29,498 bases of DNA from Trichomonas tenax (GCA_023091735.1 JALKBU010000644.1:1-29498), one strand, 5' to 3'; shown: positions 8,186 to 16,501, numbered from the stretch's first letter. Numbers and translations: made by a program. Notes: generated from the sequence alone by a model not told the origin.

Positions 8186-8706
8186 ATTGTTCGTCTACAT
8201 GTATATAACTCATTTTCTTAACATGATTTCGAAAGTATTTTTCACCAACATTCAATAAATGTTATTTTCCAAACGAAAACCATCAAGCGCTTTCTACATG
8301 GAATTGAATAATTACTGCTTCTTTTTTTTCAAAATATATTGCAAAAATATTTTTATATACAAATCTTATAGAATGACAGCTTAATTTCACTCATTGAATT
8401 TATTTGAATGATTCAATTAGACATCAATTTGAGGGAGATTTGAAATTCATCAAAAAGTTATTGATATTGAATCTATTTGAATTCATATCTAATATACAGC
8501 TGTAGAATTACAATATTACATAAGATAGTAACCTATAATCATAAATATATCTGTTGAAATCAATATTATGAAAAATGAAAAAGCTCTTCTTTCCCAAATT
8601 AAAGACAGTCTAATAGTAATCATGTATACAAAGAATCAGCTTCTGAAATTTATTTAAAATTCTTTTGCTATATAAACGATTTATTTGTCAGAAATATGTG
8701 AAATAT
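8186..8706. other. Intergenic region with a 20-base repeat unit
   Basis: No gene is seen. Bases 8437-8456 are identical to 18135-18154, and both sites read RFEIHQK in one plus-strand frame, suggesting shared remains of a dispersed sequence. Confidence 0.45.
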
Positions 8707-8725
8707 GACATGTAATGTTTACATG
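8706..8725. promoter_or_regulatory. TGACATGT element within a perfect inverted repeat
   Basis: CATGTAA (8709-8715) and TTACATG (8719-8725) form a perfect inverted repeat with a three-base spacer, 15 bases before the ATG of the downstream gene. The same TGACATGT / TTTACATG blocks recur in other promoters of this window. Confidence 0.4.
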
Positions 8726-8739
8726 AAATAAGATTAAAT

Positions 8740-10470
8740 ATGAATAATGCTCAATTATTGGAGCGTGTGAACAATATAAGAGCGAAAATTGCTGCAGGAA
8801 GGTCAGAAGAAGCACTGCAGATCGCTTTTGACACAGAAAATCATGACTTTAAGCATTATTATTCGCTGCAATGTGATTACTGCATTCTTCTCGTGAAACT
8901 CGCCTACAACTACAATATAATTGAGCTATTTTTGCGATATTCAATCAAATGTTTCTCAAAGAATCTCATCAAATACCTTCCTTCCAATTATTTCAGCGAA
9001 TGGAGGAAACTTTTGAATTTTATTTGCGTTAACAACAATATGAATGAAGGACTGAAGTCTTCGATGACTGTTTCACCTAATGATGACTCGTTTTTCAAAA
9101 TTAAATACAATTTCGACAAAGATAATTATTTTGCAGACGAACCAATCAATCTTTCACTATCTTTCGATAATTATTTGAATGTCGAAATGTCTGGTATCAC
9201 CATTAGTTGTACAATTACGAAAGAAAACTCTAAAAATGAAACATTTCCAATTTTCGAAAACTTCAATTTTGGACCTTCTTCACACATTAGCAAGAAGATA
9301 TGCATCGAGAATCTCACGAAAGTCTCCAAAATAGCAGTGAAAGAAATTTCATTGACAATTGATCACGTGAACTTTATTTATGACAAAAAGAATGCTGTTT
9401 ACGTTAATATAGAAGCGTGCGAAAGTTATTGTAATGTGATTGTTGATCAGCCACCAATAGGAATTGTAGATATTCCGATTCCTGTTAAAATTCGATATAA
9501 ATCTGGTGAATCATACAACTATCAGCTTACATTCCTTCCATCGTTTAGAGAGAACCAAAGAGATTTCCAAATATCCGCTTCTCCAAAGACAAAAGTCACA
9601 ATCGATCCAACGATAATGATAAACGCTCCAAACACAGAGTACGAGAAAGTTATATACATTATGGCACGAACGCAAGTATCTACAGAACTCGAATTGATGT
9701 TTAACATATCTCACGATAATAGTAAAGGAATAAGCTTCAGAAAAGTCGTTACTATCTGTGCCCTTCTTCCATTTAAGATGTCCTCTAAGATTTACAGCAG
9801 TTTTCGAACAGTTGTCGAGAAAAAAATTACAACAGATGAACTTTATCGTGCTTTCACGAAATTCAAGTATCTACTGCCTTGGAAGGTATCAATACAAGCA
9901 GTGGAACTGCATCCGATCAAAGATTCAACAGATTCATTTGAACTCTCGAATTTCGTTTCAAATCTTCCAATTAATCTCGAAAAAGATGAAAAATTCTCAG
10001 GTAGTTATAATTTGACGTTTGATAAGCCGTTCACAGACAAATTAATTGGAATATTCGATATAAGTTATAAAATCGAAAATCCAGATTTCCAAGATACCCT
10101 CCATTACTCGATAATGCTTCCAAAGTTTGATGTTGTGCACAAAGACATCGATGTTAAAGCAGATTTCCCTCTTCAAACAAGTCAATTCACAGAAACTGAG
10201 TTTTCGATTGAAATCACAAGCCATTCGCCAATGCCACTCAATCTGTTCCTGATCGTTGATGAGTCGAAGAGTATTTTCATCAAAGGACCAAATTTAATTC
10301 CTATTTCGTTATTAGCGGGTCAAGTACAAGAAATTGTCTTCACTTTTTATGCCGTTAACCACGGACTTTTATATTTCCCTAAGATTTCCATCTCGGAGAA
10401 TTCTTTGATCAATGATAAGATTCAAAGATGTATTTGGGAGGCAGAACCCTCTATGTTTGTTAGTATTTAA
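8740..10470 (+). CDS. TRAPPC10/TRAPPC11-like trafficking protein (beta-sandwich half)
   Basis: The protein has 576 residues. An N-terminal helical part (about 1-105) looks like an alpha-solenoid end. The rest is a succession of beta-sandwich modules, for example KIKYNFDKDNYFADEPINLS and IPIPVKIRYKSG, ending in a short strand-rich tail. This is the architecture of the C-terminal 'gryzun'-type region of TRAPPC11 and TRAPPC10/Trs130, subunits of the Rab-activating TRAPP complexes at the Golgi. Full-length TRAPPC11 is about twice this size, so the Foie-gras/solenoid half is largely missing or encoded elsewhere. No transmembrane segment is seen. The assignment rests on domain style, not on a catalytic motif. 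The ATG is the first in the frame and has the inverted repeat just upstream, but no clear Inr. Confidence 0.6.
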   Translation: MNNAQLLERVNNIRAKIAAGRSEEALQIAFDTENHDFKHYYSLQCDYCILLVKLAYNYNIIELFLRYSIKCFSKNLIKYLPSNYFSEWRKLLNFICVNNNMNEGLKSSMTVSPNDDSFFKIKYNFDKDNYFADEPINLSLSFDNYLNVEMSGITISCTITKENSKNETFPIFENFNFGPSSHISKKICIENLTKVSKIAVKEISLTIDHVNFIYDKKNAVYVNIEACESYCNVIVDQPPIGIVDIPIPVKIRYKSGESYNYQLTFLPSFRENQRDFQISASPKTKVTIDPTIMINAPNTEYEKVIYIMARTQVSTELELMFNISHDNSKGISFRKVVTICALLPFKMSSKIYSSFRTVVEKKITTDELYRAFTKFKYLLPWKVSIQAVELHPIKDSTDSFELSNFVSNLPINLEKDEKFSGSYNLTFDKPFTDKLIGIFDISYKIENPDFQDTLHYSIMLPKFDVVHKDIDVKADFPLQTSQFTETEFSIEITSHSPMPLNLFLIVDESKSIFIKGPNLIPISLLAGQVQEIVFTFYAVNHGLLYFPKISISENSLINDKIQRCIWEAEPSMFVSI

Positions 10471-10800
10471 ATTCCTTGTTAGATTTATATTATATTATTC
10501 GCGTAAACTTTATTTATACAAAATATCAATTTTTTTTTCTTTATCTGCAATCATTAACACTACATACATAACATTTACTTTAAAAACTTATTAAAATTAG
10601 CTCAGATAAAGATATATTTAGAAAATATAATTTATCAAAAAATCATTTATCTAAATTTGAAGACAACTATTAAAGAATTAAAATATTGAAGATGAGTTCA
10701 ATGGGATGTACAAAGAATCGAATGAAAATAAAAATAAGATATAAAATTTTGTAATAAAATATGAATTTGGTTAAGTGAGAATGTATATAAAAGGCTTTAT
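10471..10800. other. Convergent intergenic region
   Basis: AT-rich 3' flanks of the trafficking-protein gene and the ribosomal protein gene. No additional signal is seen. Confidence 0.6.
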
Positions 10801-11361
10801 TTAAAATTCTTCATCAGCCTTCTTGTTCTGAGCATGTAACCGCATGCGCTTCTTACGGCCGGCCTTTTCTGTTGTCATGACAGATGTCTCAGCATAGCGG
10901 ATGTTCTTCTCGGAGTCCTTCCAGACGAGGAATGCTGGCTGGTTGACGAGCTGGTTCTCGACAGCGATGTGGCGCTGGAAAACGAGGGAGCGAGCGTGGT
11001 GGACGGAGTTGGCGAGAGCACGCTTGTGGACCTGTGTCTGGAGACGGCGATCCATGAGGTCGTTGACTGTGAGAGAAAGGACGTAATCGAGCTTCTGCTT
11101 TGTCTCATCGAGAACGCCGAGCTTTGTAAGGCGGCGAAGGAGAGCAGTACCCTCGAAGATGCGCTTTGTGTCGTTCTCTGGGAGTGTAAGGAGTTCACGA
11201 GCGGCGTGGCGGATCTTGGAAAGTGTGTATGAAACGCGCCAGATTTCGCGCTTGTTCTTGAGGCCGTACTCACCAACGACCTGGAGCTCCTTGTGCATGC
11301 GCTCCTTCTCGTATGGACGCATTGGCTTCTTGAATGTACGAGAGAAATTACGGCTCGACAT
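10801..11361 (-). CDS. RPS9: 40S ribosomal protein S9 (uS4)
   Basis: At 186 residues this is the usual eukaryotic S9 length. The N-terminus (SRNFSRTFKKPMRPYEKER) and the core EYGLKNKREIWRVSYTLSKI are typical, as is the S4-type RNA-binding segment with DRRLQTQVHKRALANSVHHA and RQRHI-like FQRHIAVENQLVN. S9 binds 18S rRNA at the small-subunit shoulder and supports decoding accuracy. The C-terminus departs from most eukaryotes: the GGGRPGR-type motif is absent and a tail ending KKADEEF replaces it. Base use is much more GC-rich than in the neighbours, with C/G at many third positions, as expected for a highly expressed gene. Its promoter carries M5/M3 motifs instead of an Inr. Confidence 0.95.
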   Translation of the reverse strand: MSSRNFSRTFKKPMRPYEKERMHKELQVVGEYGLKNKREIWRVSYTLSKIRHAARELLTLPENDTKRIFEGTALLRRLTKLGVLDETKQKLDYVLSLTVNDLMDRRLQTQVHKRALANSVHHARSLVFQRHIAVENQLVNQPAFLVWKDSEKNIRYAETSVMTTEKAGRKKRMRLHAQNKKADEEF

Positions 11362-11365
11362 AGGG

Positions 11366-11370
11366 AAAGG
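11366..11370 (-). promoter_or_regulatory. M5 (CCTTT) start element of RPS9
   Basis: CCTTT on the minus strand lies directly before CCCT-ATG. In T. vaginalis, M5 replaces the Inr and transcription begins at its second C, which here gives a leader of about eight bases. Confidence 0.55.
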
Positions 11371-11388
11371 CCAACCAAACCGGTTTTT

Positions 11389-11396
11389 GGCGGTTA
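11389..11396 (+). promoter_or_regulatory. M3-like Myb recognition element upstream of RPS9
   Basis: GGCGGTTA satisfies the published T. vaginalis M3 pattern ([AGT][AG]C[GC]G[TC]T[TAG]). It lies about 20 bases beyond M5 but on the opposite strand to the gene, so orientation is a caveat. Confidence 0.4.
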
Positions 11397-11985
11397 TTTC
11401 TGTAGTTTACACAGCTGTGGTGCACAATTTTTCCCATTTTTCTCCTATTTCTATATTCTATATACTATTTAATATCTATTTTTATTGTTTAAATTCAGAT
11501 ATTTCTTTGCATTTGTTGAGATTTTTGTTGTTTTTTGATGGTTTTTGTATATTTATTTTATACATTGCTTTTTATATCTATTTTTCTTGTTAATTTTTAA
11601 ATTTATATTTTTCAAAAATATTTTTGTCATAATTGTTTGATTTTTAGCATGTATAATTGATGGAATGATTGTTTTTATGGTCAAAATTGAAATATAAATT
11701 TTTGACCTCTGATTTGACATATGTCAAATATTGGATTTGAATAATCTGATATTTAGCATGTACAATTCATCCTTATTTAAAATATTATTTTTCTCCTTCA
11801 TTTCACTCATGAATCAATAATATTTGAACTTTGAGCTTTTAGTGTAACTTTTCAATAGATTTGTACTATCTAATTTCTAAGTATCAAGTTAAAATAAAAT
11901 TGATATTTGATATTTCATGAATCGAACTGATATATATAGTGAATAAAAAAGAAAATCGAATTATTAAACGTGCATTGAAAATAAA
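11397..11985. other. Divergent intergenic region with palindrome and short repeats
   Basis: AT-rich. A perfect 18-bp palindrome, ATTTGACATATGTCAAAT, lies at 11712-11729. The phrase TTTAGCATGTA(T/C)AATT occurs twice, near 11644 and 11755. These lie between RPS9 and the small gene at 11986 and could be upstream regulatory sites. No coding frame is seen. Confidence 0.45.
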
Positions 11986-12228
11986 ATGTGTGACGGTTGT
12001 TATGCGCTATGGAAGTGGAAACCAGAAACGTGCGTCATCGTCAAAGCGAAGGATTTGAAAGAGAATCTGTCAAACGCAGAACTCAAACTTCCGGCCGAAT
12101 GGGAAAATGAAATCTCAACCGAAGCATTTGTTGACAATAACGACACTCTGAAGCAAATGGAGGCTCTTGTTTCAGGTTTAGTAGAGAATGAAGACTGGAT
12201 GGAGCCAATACAACTCAATATTTATTAA
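11986..12228 (+). CDS. Small hypothetical protein, 80 residues
   Basis: The ORF starts at the first ATG and encodes MCDGCYALWKWKPETCVIVK followed by an acidic, helical remainder with two further Trp. The N-terminus has a CDGC pair and two closely spaced Trp. Third-position base use (cgtgcgtcatcgtcaaagcg, for example) is like that of the confirmed genes and unlike the flanking AT-rich DNA, which supports a real gene. The family is not recognised. No membrane segment or signal peptide is present. No Inr-type TCA-Py-T/A is seen near the start, so the promoter class is unclear. Confidence 0.6.
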   Translation: MCDGCYALWKWKPETCVIVKAKDLKENLSNAELKLPAEWENEISTEAFVDNNDTLKQMEALVSGLVENEDWMEPIQLNIY

Positions 12229-12594
12229 GAATTTATAATTTTGTTTGCATTTTTCCTCTAAAACTATATTACTTTGTTTATACTGAATCATTTGATTGAT
12301 CCACAAATCTATATTACCTCAAAATCTTTTTCATATCTATCAAAATATATTTTTGAATTATAAGTCACATTATCACTTGAAAACCACCATGAATCATCAA
12401 TTCAATGTTAATTATAAAAAGAAAATGTTGATTTAAATAATATATTTATCAAATCAAAAATATCGATTATAATATTTAAAATATATGATCAAATTGTTGA
12501 ATTTTTGTAATGAATTATATGAATTGATGTTAAATAACATATATCATGATTTAAAAAAAGATTTGATCTGATAAAAGAAAATAAACAATAACAT
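12229..12594. other. Convergent intergenic region
   Basis: Very AT-rich 3' flanks. I see nothing supportable in it. Confidence 0.6.
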
Positions 12595-13908
12595 TTACAT
12601 AACAAGTTGTTGGAAAGGTATCAAACTAACATTTGGTGGCTTTGCATAATACAAAGTGATGAATTTTCCGTTCAGCGGCGAAAGGCTGTTTGTCGCAATG
12701 AAATCTGTTGCCGCATCAATGGAAGTGAACTTGAGCAAGTTCTTCTCTCCCAAGAACTCTATTCCTGGCCCGGTGGCGAACTCCTTCAAGCTGACTGACT
12801 TAGGACGAACGCCAACGTAGAGAGAGGGCTTCCACATCTCAGCGAACATCTGAATGTCTGGATCATCTTGCTCAGCGTTGTACTCTTGATAATAGATCTG
12901 ATTTCTCGTATCATTCGTCTCTGGGTGCACATTCGGCTTGTTTGAGAGCTCTATGTTCAGCTTCTTTCCGTTGAACAGCGTTCCCTGCATGTTCGTCTGC
13001 GCCAATCTCGCGTAGAAAGCATTCCTCATCTGGACGTGTGTCCAGCACTCGTTCTGCTTCAAAACGACCTTAACTTTGAGCACGATGCCGTACTGCTGGA
13101 ATATGTTGCGCGCGTAACTCGCTGGCTTCGGCGGAAGTCCGATTGTCGTCAAAGCATTGCCATAAGAAGGATCAAATTGAATGGGACGAACGAGATCGAA
13201 AGATTTGAAAACATATGTCGTGTCTGGTTCGAAGAACGGGAATTCGTTCGTTAACCCTTCTTTGACCATCTCGAATTGATCTTTTGCGCCAGGAATGGTG
13301 AAATCGAAACTTTTCGAGTTATTGAACTGAATAACGATGTTTGTGTTCTTAGAGTACTCCACGCGAAGTTCGAAAGATGGTGCATAGCGGTTAGGATTGT
13401 TGAGATTTGCTAATGCGATCGAAGCTTGTTCGACAGTCTGCATTTGAACGAGCGCAAACTTACAGGCTTTGTCTGATTTGTCTTTTGTCTGGAAGCAAAT
13501 GATTTTCTCGACAACTCCAAATCTCGAGCATTCTTCGTAAATGTCGTGGATTCCCAAATAGCAGCGCAAACGGATCACTTGGATGCGTAGAACCTGTGAT
13601 CTGAACATCTTCCGTTTTGCTGAGATTGGAGGAACAATCGATGGAATTGGCGAAATTGTGACTGTAGCCCTCAATTCTGATATGTAATACTGCTTCTCTG
13701 TAACGAACTTCATCGCGTCCTTCGCTCTCACGAACTGAACTAAGCCTTGTGACCCGAAGAAATGATGAAGCTCGATTTTGTAAGGCTTAAAGCACCTCTC
13801 GACCTCCGGCCACTGCGTATCTGGCGGCAAGTCGATGATCTCCACGAGCCTGTGCTCCCTGGACTGACCAGGGGGGTAATTCCACGGCATCGCGAGGATC
13901 CTTGACAT
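12595..13908 (-). CDS. PTB / hnRNP-L family RNA-binding protein, four RRMs
   Basis: The 437-residue protein carries four RRM-type domains, at about 20-95, 105-195, 255-335 and 360-430. RRM2 ends with LRVEYSKNTNIVIQFNNSKS, matching the extended RRM2 of polypyrimidine-tract-binding proteins (LRIDFSKLTSLNVKYNNDKS). RRM3 ends in IELSNKPNVHPE, as PTB RRM3 does (LSKHQNV). Classic RNP1 aromatics are mostly missing, also a PTB trait. PTB/hnRNP-L proteins bind CU-rich RNA and control splicing, 3'-end formation, stability and translation. Introns are scarce in trichomonads, so a non-splicing role is plausible but is inference. The frame continues upstream only to TTG, so the start is the ATG at 13906-13908. 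An Inr-like TCATT lies eight bases upstream of that ATG. Confidence 0.85.
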   Translation of the reverse strand: MSRILAMPWNYPPGQSREHRLVEIIDLPPDTQWPEVERCFKPYKIELHHFFGSQGLVQFVRAKDAMKFVTEKQYYISELRATVTISPIPSIVPPISAKRKMFRSQVLRIQVIRLRCYLGIHDIYEECSRFGVVEKIICFQTKDKSDKACKFALVQMQTVEQASIALANLNNPNRYAPSFELRVEYSKNTNIVIQFNNSKSFDFTIPGAKDQFEMVKEGLTNEFPFFEPDTTYVFKSFDLVRPIQFDPSYGNALTTIGLPPKPASYARNIFQQYGIVLKVKVVLKQNECWTHVQMRNAFYARLAQTNMQGTLFNGKKLNIELSNKPNVHPETNDTRNQIYYQEYNAEQDDPDIQMFAEMWKPSLYVGVRPKSVSLKEFATGPGIEFLGEKNLLKFTSIDAATDFIATNSLSPLNGKFITLYYAKPPNVSLIPFQQLVM

Positions 13909-13910
13909 TT

Positions 13911-13918
13911 TTGAATGA
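13911..13918 (-). promoter_or_regulatory. Inr-like start of the PTB-family gene
   Basis: Read on the minus strand, AGTCATTCAAAA precedes the ATG. TCATT fits the Inr core, with a leader of about nine bases. Confidence 0.45.
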
Positions 13919-14395
13919 CTACCGGGATTCAATCAAAAAATGGAGATTCGGGAATTCGATATTCTGATAAAGAAGGAAACAGAGAATGTGATGTGTGAAT
14001 GACGGCCGTTAATGGATTGATTTTTTTTTAGATTTCTGTGATATTTTCGACACCATCATTGCGATTACTCAGAAATTGGACCAAAGTTATATTTTGGGTG
14101 TATAGGTGGTGTTAATCATGTTTTCTCAACGATTGTAATTTTTTACATAAAATTTTGTCACTTTGCATAAAATTCTTGTCCATTGTTTCGAAATTATTTT
14201 AAATTTAGCATTCTGATCTTAATCAGATTTTAAAATAACATTAATATGATTTTGTCATGTAAATTTTTCAAAATGAAAGTGTTGTAAATAATTTACAAAT
14301 CAAAATGTTTTAAATATCTAAAATCGATTTTTAATGTGCTTTCATTTATAAATTTTAAATAAAATCATGATTTGAAGTCAAAATAGTTTACAAAT
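13919..14395. other. Divergent intergenic region
   Basis: This separates the minus-strand PTB-family gene from the plus-strand zf-C3Hc3H gene. AT-rich, with TTTACAAAT phrases near 14287 and 14387 and a TGTCATGTAAA at about 14256. No coding signal is seen. Confidence 0.5.
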
Positions 14396-14424
14396 ATTTA
14401 CGTGTCAAGTAATAGTCACTTTTT
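14396..14424 (+). promoter_or_regulatory. Composite promoter element (TTTACGTGTCAAG block + Inr)
   Basis: This 29-base stretch ends in an Inr (TCACTTTTT) and is preceded by TTTACGTGTCAAGTAATAG. It matches 26 of 29 bases of the IQCH promoter (21179-21207, minus strand). The likely start A at 14418 gives a 15-base leader to the ATG at 14433. Confidence 0.65.
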
Positions 14425-14432
14425 AATATTTA

Positions 14433-14966
14433 ATGAAACAATCAGTTGTTAAAATATTAGAAGAAAAAGGCCTCGAAATTCCAACAGAAAATCCACCACA
14501 AAATGCAGTAGACACCAATAATCCAATAGATGTCCACGGAAAATTTAAGAATTTCCAATCTCGCAAAATGTATCACGCTTCTGGTGAAATAGGACTTCCT
14601 TTCACGAAAGAAAACAAATATTTGCATCTCAGGCAATATTATATCAATCAAGTTAAAACAGTATCGCGAAATGAAGCAATTGAACAAAAAACAGACGAAC
14701 TTCGTAAAATTTTGACAACAGGATCACCGGAAGAAATAGAGAAATTATATGAACAGCGTCATCAATGGAGAATATCGATGCATGAAAAAACAAATGATAT
14801 AAAACAAATTTGCAAGTACGAGAAGTGCATTTTTACGGCCATTCCTGGTTCGGAGTATTGTGCCAATCATATTTTATCCGATCCTAATCAAAAATTATAT
14901 ATCGAATGTCCTTCTTGTCATAGACCACATCCTCTTTGTTCAATTTGCTTTGGATGTGGTAATTAA
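14433..14966 (+). CDS. zf-C3Hc3H protein (KANSL2/INO80D-type zinc finger)
   Basis: The protein has 177 residues with a helical, charged body and a C-terminal zinc module. The key residues C127, C132, C143 and H146 sit in C-KYEK-C...PGSEYCANH, the pattern of the 'potential DNA-binding' zf-C3Hc3H domain of KANSL2 and INO80D. These proteins belong to histone-acetylating (NSL) and chromatin-remodelling (INO80) complexes in the nucleus. A second Cys/His cluster follows at the extreme C-terminus (ECPSCHRPHPLCSICFGCGN), so metal binding is very likely. Full KANSL2 and INO80D are much longer and carry more than one such finger, so the exact complex is uncertain. The strong Inr 15 bases upstream confirms the start. 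The promoter is shared in detail with the IQCH gene. Confidence 0.75.
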   Translation: MKQSVVKILEEKGLEIPTENPPQNAVDTNNPIDVHGKFKNFQSRKMYHASGEIGLPFTKENKYLHLRQYYINQVKTVSRNEAIEQKTDELRKILTTGSPEEIEKLYEQRHQWRISMHEKTNDIKQICKYEKCIFTAIPGSEYCANHILSDPNQKLYIECPSCHRPHPLCSICFGCGN

Positions 14967-15101
14967 TTGTTTGATCAATAATATATAGATAAATAAAATA
15001 AATTTTGTTATTTCAAAATTGATCGCTTAAATGATAAAGGTGTGTGAATAGGTTAAGAAATAAATACAATATTTACGAAAAAAACAAAAAAATACTTAGA
15101 A

Positions 15102-16208
15102 TTACTTCGAATCAGCCTTCTGCTTTGATAATCTGGCCAATTCTGCCTTCAACTCATCATTTTCTGTTGTGAGTTCTTGTATTTCTTTGTCAATGAGTTC
15201 AATTTCTTCCTGAATTTGTTTAACTTCTCTTGAAACTGTTTGCACTTGTATTGCTGATGTTTTAGTGGCCTCAATGGATTGATCTCCACGTGCCTTCGCT
15301 GATGTTATGGATAATTTCATTCTCTCTATGTCCTGCATCGTTGCATCAACTTGTTTCTGGTGGTGCTTCTCCATTTGCGCTAAAACCTTTTCCAATGACT
15401 GTATCTTTGTCTCTGCAGCAATTGCGTCCTGATCAATTCTGGCTTTTTCGTTCTTTAGCTGTTCAGATAAAGCTGATATGTGGCTGTTGTATTTTTCGCT
15501 TCTTTCAGTGATCTCCTTCTCATACCTTGCGATTTCTGAGTCGTGCTCTTGCTGTCGAAGCTCAACAGTCACGAGACACTCGTCAATTTTAGATCTGATC
15601 TCTCTGAGCTCCTCACGAGAAATTGCTTGAAGCTCTGAGAGCTGATTCTCGAGGCTTTGTATCTTCTGCTCATTAGCGGCAGAAATCGCTTTCGATTCTT
15701 GATAAAATTTGTTTCTAGCTTGTGTTTGAGTGTATAAAGCTTCTGTTTGTTGTGCTTTTATCATAACGAGCTGCGATTTCAGTTCATCTATTTTTGCCTG
15801 TTTATCCATCTTCAATGTCTCTGTGTGCTGATTATTCCATTCTTCCTCGGCTTTTAGCTTTCTTGTGAATGCCATTTGTAGTGATTTCAGTTCTTCGTCT
15901 TGATGAGCTTTGATTTTTTCGATTTCTTCTGCATGACATTGTTTAGCGGCAGCGAATTCTGGTAAATCTTCCTCTTCTTCGTCAATTTGGGATTCATTCT
16001 CTGATTCTGATTCCTGCATTTCCATAGCTTTCGCATGAAGTTCTGCTTTCAGTTGAGCGCATTGTTTTTCCGCTTCATCGATTTGATCATTTAAATATTG
16101 AATGATTTCGCGCTTTTCAGCGAGAGCCATTGCTGCTTCGTTATGTAATTTCTCGAGTCTCGACTGAGTTTGCTCTTTGTTGGCACTTTGTGACTCTCTG
16201 GAACGCAT
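15102..16208 (-). CDS. Coiled-coil protein, 368 residues
   Basis: Almost the entire protein is Glu/Lys/Gln/Ala-rich heptad sequence, predicting a long coiled coil from about residue 10 to 365. It is interrupted by an acidic patch (ESENESQIDEEEEDLPE) near residues 68-84, which may act as a hinge. There is no signal peptide, membrane segment or catalytic motif. Such proteins in flagellates are often cytoskeletal or axonemal, but this sequence alone does not show which. The ATG at 16206-16208 is the first in frame. No Inr was seen. It diverges from the 72-residue gene, the two starts being about 290 bases apart. Family unrecognised. Confidence 0.8.
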   Translation of the reverse strand: MRSRESQSANKEQTQSRLEKLHNEAAMALAEKREIIQYLNDQIDEAEKQCAQLKAELHAKAMEMQESESENESQIDEEEEDLPEFAAAKQCHAEEIEKIKAHQDEELKSLQMAFTRKLKAEEEWNNQHTETLKMDKQAKIDELKSQLVMIKAQQTEALYTQTQARNKFYQESKAISAANEQKIQSLENQLSELQAISREELREIRSKIDECLVTVELRQQEHDSEIARYEKEITERSEKYNSHISALSEQLKNEKARIDQDAIAAETKIQSLEKVLAQMEKHHQKQVDATMQDIERMKLSITSAKARGDQSIEATKTSAIQVQTVSREVKQIQEEIELIDKEIQELTTENDELKAELARLSKQKADSK

Positions 16209-16465
16209 TTTTGTTAAATTTTAAACGTATATAGAAAAATAATATTTTTTCAAAAATTATCATAAATATCAATTCTATAACTCGAATATTGTTTAAATTT
16301 TTTATTGTAAAGCTTCAAATTCGATTTTTAAAAATATTAAATTGGGGTTTAAATGACAAATAAATAATGTTTACAAATATTTATTTGTCAAAATTTATAT
16401 TAGTAGCTATTTGGATATTAAATAGATGATCATTTGAGATTTCAAAGTTTAATGAAAATTATTTT

Positions 16466-16494
16466 TGACATGTAGGAAAAGTCACTTTTCATTT
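16466..16494 (+). promoter_or_regulatory. TGACATGT block plus Inr
   Basis: TGACATGT (16466-16473) is followed by GTCACTTTTCATTTTTCA, an almost consensus Inr (TCA at 16482-16484). The leader would be 17 bases. This resembles the composite elements at 14396 and 21179 but with the first block in the opposite orientation. Confidence 0.6.
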
Positions 16495-16501
16495 TTCAAC
16501 A

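Noticed and set aside
9511..9714. Minus-strand open frames inside the TRAPP-like gene
   Set aside because: These are shadows of a longer, better-supported plus-strand gene. The same applies to opposite-strand frames within RPS9, IQCH, SMC1 and NPHP4.
11992..11999. M3-like GACGGTTG near the start of the 80-residue gene
   Set aside because: It lies inside the coding sequence, downstream of the ATG, where M3 would not act.
13909..13932. PTB-family gene starting at TTG (13930-13932)
   Set aside because: It is non-ATG and lies upstream of the Inr-like TCATT; the ATG at 13908 is preferred.
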